Both the position numbers and the translations under genes were made by a program. Positions 5,523-6,107 of a stretch of 6,107 bases of DNA are shown one piece after another. The stretch covers positions 1-6,107 of the forward strand of contig DQCI01000270.1 in the NCBI GenBank assembly GCA_003545125.1, written 5' to 3'. The first letter of the stretch is position 1, and every line of letters begins with the position of its first letter. This stretch comes from Paracoccaceae bacterium (GTDB taxonomy: Bacteria; Pseudomonadota; Alphaproteobacteria; Rhodobacterales; Rhodobacteraceae). The notes under the pieces are model-generated. The model was not told where the DNA came from, searched no databases, and saw nothing but the letters and a program-made list of their open reading frames with translations.

Positions 5523-6083
5523 ATGGAAAGATCCCTCGCTCATATCGCGCTGTTTGCCGCTGTCATCGCGGTGCTCGGCTTTCTGCCCAAGCTTTCGCTC
5601 GGGTTCGGGGTGCCGGTCACCGCGCAAAGCCTCGGGGTGATGCTGGCGGGGACGGTGCTGGGCGCGAGACGCGGAACGCTCGCGGTGCTCCTGTTTCTGC
5701 TGATTACCGCGCTCGGCCTGCCGCTGCTTGCGGGTGGCCGCGGCGGGCTGGGCGTGTTCGTCGGCCCGACGGCCGGCTTCCTCGCCGGCTGGGTCGCGGC
5801 GGCCTTTTGCATTGGCTTCATCGTCGAACGCTGGCGCAGCCAAAAGCTCGCCCTTGTCGCGGGCGTGGCGTCGGTGATCGGCGGGATCGTGGTGATGTAT
5901 GCCTTCGGCATCATCGGCATGGCCCTGGTGCTCGACAAGACCCTGCTCGAAGCAACGGCGCTTGTCGTGGCCTTCATCCCCGGAGACATCGCCAAGGCGG
6001 TGATCGCGGGGCTGGTGACGGCAGCGCTCTACCGCGCGCGGCCGTCGAGCCTGTTGTCCCGGCAGGCGAACGCGGTGCTCTAG
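5523..6083 (+). CDS. bioY: Biotin-specific S component BioY
   Basis: Integral membrane biotin-binding protein of the ECF importer. It is 186 residues, the usual BioY length, with about six hydrophobic segments. Family hallmarks visible: VPVTAQSLGVMLAG (30-43), VLGARRGTLAVLLFLL (45-60), GLPLLAGGRGG (65-75), GPTAGFLAGW (81-90), and the C-terminal PGDIAKAVIAG (153-163), whose D155 and K158 fit the conserved acid and lysine of the biotin site in this family. AAGGA at 5511-5515 is a good Shine-Dalgarno for ATG 5523. It is the last gene of the operon. Some BioY proteins work without M and N, but here all three are present, giving a complete high-affinity importer like Rhodobacter capsulatus BioMNY. 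Confidence 0.94.
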   Translation: MERSLAHIALFAAVIAVLGFLPKLSLGFGVPVTAQSLGVMLAGTVLGARRGTLAVLLFLLITALGLPLLAGGRGGLGVFVGPTAGFLAGWVAAAFCIGFIVERWRSQKLALVAGVASVIGGIVVMYAFGIIGMALVLDKTLLEATALVVAFIPGDIAKAVIAGLVTAALYRARPSSLLSRQANAVL

Positions 6084-6107
6084 GCGGCAAGCCTCGACAG
6101 GGTGTTC

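Noticed and set aside
6080..6107. A possible convergent minus-strand gene ending in NTLSRLAA with its stop overlapping the bioY stop
   Set aside because: Only eight codons are visible before the window edge. It is consistent with a convergent neighbour but cannot be supported.
1..6107. Mobile elements, CRISPR, tRNA, direct repeats, phage or toxin-antitoxin genes
   Set aside because: No transposase or integrase motifs, no repeated spacers, no tRNA arms, and base composition looks uniform throughout.

Overview
The window looks like a chromosomal segment of a high-GC alphaproteobacterium, most likely of the Rhodobacter/Roseobacter group. The reasons are strong G/C bias at third codon positions, an aglR-aglE-aglF arrangement typical of alphaproteobacterial alpha-glucoside uptake loci, and a bioM-bioN-bioY operon in the order known from Rhodobacter capsulatus. 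This placement is inference from gene content and memory; no search was run.

Left part (1-2603, minus strand): the proximal end of an alpha-glucoside ABC import operon. aglE, the periplasmic sugar-binding protein, is transcribed first. aglF, a MalF-type membrane permease, follows after a 98-bp gap with an 11-bp perfect stem-loop, and runs off the left edge just before its C-terminus. The second permease, a glucosidase and the ATPase would be expected beyond the left edge, but nothing of them is visible.

Centre (2604-2878): a divergent control region between aglE and the plus-strand LacI-family regulator aglR. Each side has a perfect TTGACA -35 hexamer with a CCAAAGCGCTTTGG-type operator 33-36 bp downstream of it. 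The simplest reading is that AglR represses both aglE and itself until an alpha-glucoside or derivative releases it.

Right part (3917-6083, plus strand): a 267-bp non-coding, GC-rich gap with nested inverted repeats, then a compact biotin uptake operon. bioM (ECF ATPase) overlaps bioN (ECF transmembrane coupling protein) by 26 bp, and bioY (biotin-binding S component) follows after 3 bp. Together they form a complete group I ECF biotin importer. The last 24 bases hold no supportable gene.

I see no mobile element, CRISPR array, tRNA or rRNA, and no clearly new system. The items most worth a second look are the paired operators, the intercistronic and 5'-UTR hairpins of the agl operon, an apparent two-helix insertion in the AglF permease, and the structured leader before bioM, which lacks a recognisable BioR box.
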